Of a DNA stretch of 64,000 bases, positions 63,120 through 64,000 are shown piece by piece; the stretch's first letter is position 1, and each line of letters starts with the position of its first letter. This DNA comes from Spirodela intermedia. Taxonomy: Eukaryota > Streptophyta > Magnoliopsida > Alismatales > Araceae. Location: NCBI GenBank assembly GCA_902729315.2, contig LR746264.1, forward strand, positions 312,501 to 376,500, given 5' to 3'. The translations under genes were made by a program, and so were the position numbers. The notes beneath the pieces are model-generated. The model did not search any database. It was not told where the DNA came from and saw nothing but the letters and a program-made list of their open reading frames with translations.

Positions 63120-64000
63120 CTCTTGTTCTTGTAGGTTATGCTGCCCACAGGTGCAACAACCACGGCAGTTCCGGTGCAGAAGACTTCGTCTGCGTCAGCT
63201 AATTCATCCACGGACACAAGCCGCTCTTCTACCTGCGTGGAAAAAAGGGGGAGGGGAGGGTCATGAACTTGGTCAACGGCTAGGTCTCCCCGAGTCGAAT
63301 CTAGAAACGAAAAAAGGATAAAACCAACAGCTCCCTCGAATTATATTTCTCATCCAGGCCCAGAATCCATTCGCAAGAAGAGAATTCTGATTGATTATCC
63401 ACAGTAATTCATCAAAGAGGATCGATACAATCCAAGAAATCGAAGAAAACCCGAGAAAATCCGGGTCAATTCCCGGCTAATTGGTCAAAACCCAGTTCTA
63501 TTTTGAGAGCAATGGATCTTCGTCGAAACACATCAGAGATTTCAGCAATGGACGGCATTACAGACCTGGTATCCATGGCTGCGAGCCATATGGATCATGC
63601 TCTTGCGTGTGACACCAGCAAGGATGGTTCCTCTTGTTGCCGGAGTGGAAATCACATCACCCTGTCAGAGGAGAGATTATATCATCCCAAAATGGTAACT
63701 CAGACCGCTTGAATCAGCCTAAAATGGGTCCCCCTCTGTTCATCTGCCGAGGGTACCATAAAAAATAACCCCCTATCCTCACACCGGAATCATATTAAAA
63801 AAATAAAATAAAAATCACCAGCAATAAAGAACATAATTCGTTGGTTTTGGTTAAATAAAGGAAGCATCTTTCTTATAAAATAATCCCGCTATAAAAATTT
63901 CCTGGTCGGCCTACCTTGACAAGGAAGATGTTGCAGGAGGAGGCTTCCTCTAAATATCTCTGGTTCACAGAGTCGAGGAATAGGATTTCTGTAAACCCTT
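62669..64000 (-). CDS. BCAT: Branched-chain amino acid aminotransferase, 3' part (cut by window edge)
   Basis: Four exons of the C-terminal half are present, read from the right edge: 64000-63915 (partial), 63661-63566, 63232-63120 and 62783-62669. The edge exon reads ILFLDSVNQRYLEEASSCNI and then FLVK. The next, GDVISTPATRGTILAGVTRK, is a signature segment of fold-type IV PLP aminotransferases. Then come VDELADADEVFCTGTAVVVA and PVGSITYKNKRF. The last exon has YKTGPETIGQRLYTTLTGIQ and GLLPDDMGWTVEID before the stop. The enzyme transfers the amino group between glutamate and Leu/Ile/Val keto acids. The catalytic lysine and any transit peptide lie outside the window, so plastid versus mitochondrial form is unknown. 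Junctions keep frame. Confidence 0.95.
63081..63116. repeat. (GA)n microsatellite abutting a BCAT splice donor
   Basis: Thirty-six bases of AG repeat. On the coding (minus) strand the exon ends at 63120 and the intron reads GTACTCTCTCT..., so the repeat begins at the third intron position or so. Confidence 0.93.

Overview
This is a stretch of nuclear chromosome from a flowering plant. Genes are interrupted by GT...AG introns, several products carry organelle-targeting-like N termini, and plant-only families are present: GRF and AINTEGUMENTA transcription factors, CSLC glucan synthase, a CGR2/CGR3-type pectin methyltransferase, and a miR396 site. Coding first exons are very GC-rich, while gene-free stretches are either AT-rich or full of (GA)n/(CT)n tracts. 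That base pattern and the fairly dense gene spacing suggest a compact, possibly non-grass monocot or early-diverging genome, but this lineage guess is weak.

Layout. 1-3.6 kb is AT-rich with no gene and holds a decayed purine-rich minisatellite. 3.6-4.4 kb looks like a promoter and leader with no gene behind it. 4.95-7.04 kb (-) is a GRF gene with QLQ and WRC domains and a miR396 site. 10.1-13.1 kb (+) is a plastid DUF3054 membrane protein whose gene carries an internal 162-bp tandem duplication. 15.4-17.7 kb (+) is AINTEGUMENTA with its 9-nt microexon. 19.0-20.5 kb (+) is a single-exon SKIP22/FBXO7-type F-box protein. 22.0-31.4 kb is a repeat island: two decayed copies of one Ty3/gypsy family in opposite orientation, one interrupted by a 1.1-kb foldback with arms of about 0.5 kb. 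31.9-34.2 kb (-) is CSLC. 35.8-36.6 kb (-) is a small unnamed CxxC protein. 37.3-39.5 kb (-) is an unnamed eight-exon basic protein. 41.7-45.6 kb (+) is squalene epoxidase. 46.6-50.3 kb (-) is a membrane-anchored J-domain protein. 51.2-56.7 kb (+) is an organellar HflX GTPase. 58.1-61.1 kb (+) is the CGR2/CGR3-type methyltransferase. 62.7 kb to the right edge (-) is the 3' half of a branched-chain aminotransferase.

These are ordinary housekeeping and developmental plant genes with no operon-like or pathway clustering. CSLC and the CGR-type enzyme both make cell-wall polysaccharides in the Golgi, and GRF and ANT both promote organ growth, but nothing shows that the proximity is functional. Most exon structures below were built by hand from splice sites plus reading-frame continuity, and the coding lengths close in frame in every complete model. 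I found no convincing undescribed multi-gene system. The most open items are the two unnamed genes, the foldback nested in the retroelement, and the duplicated splice donor in the DUF3054 gene.
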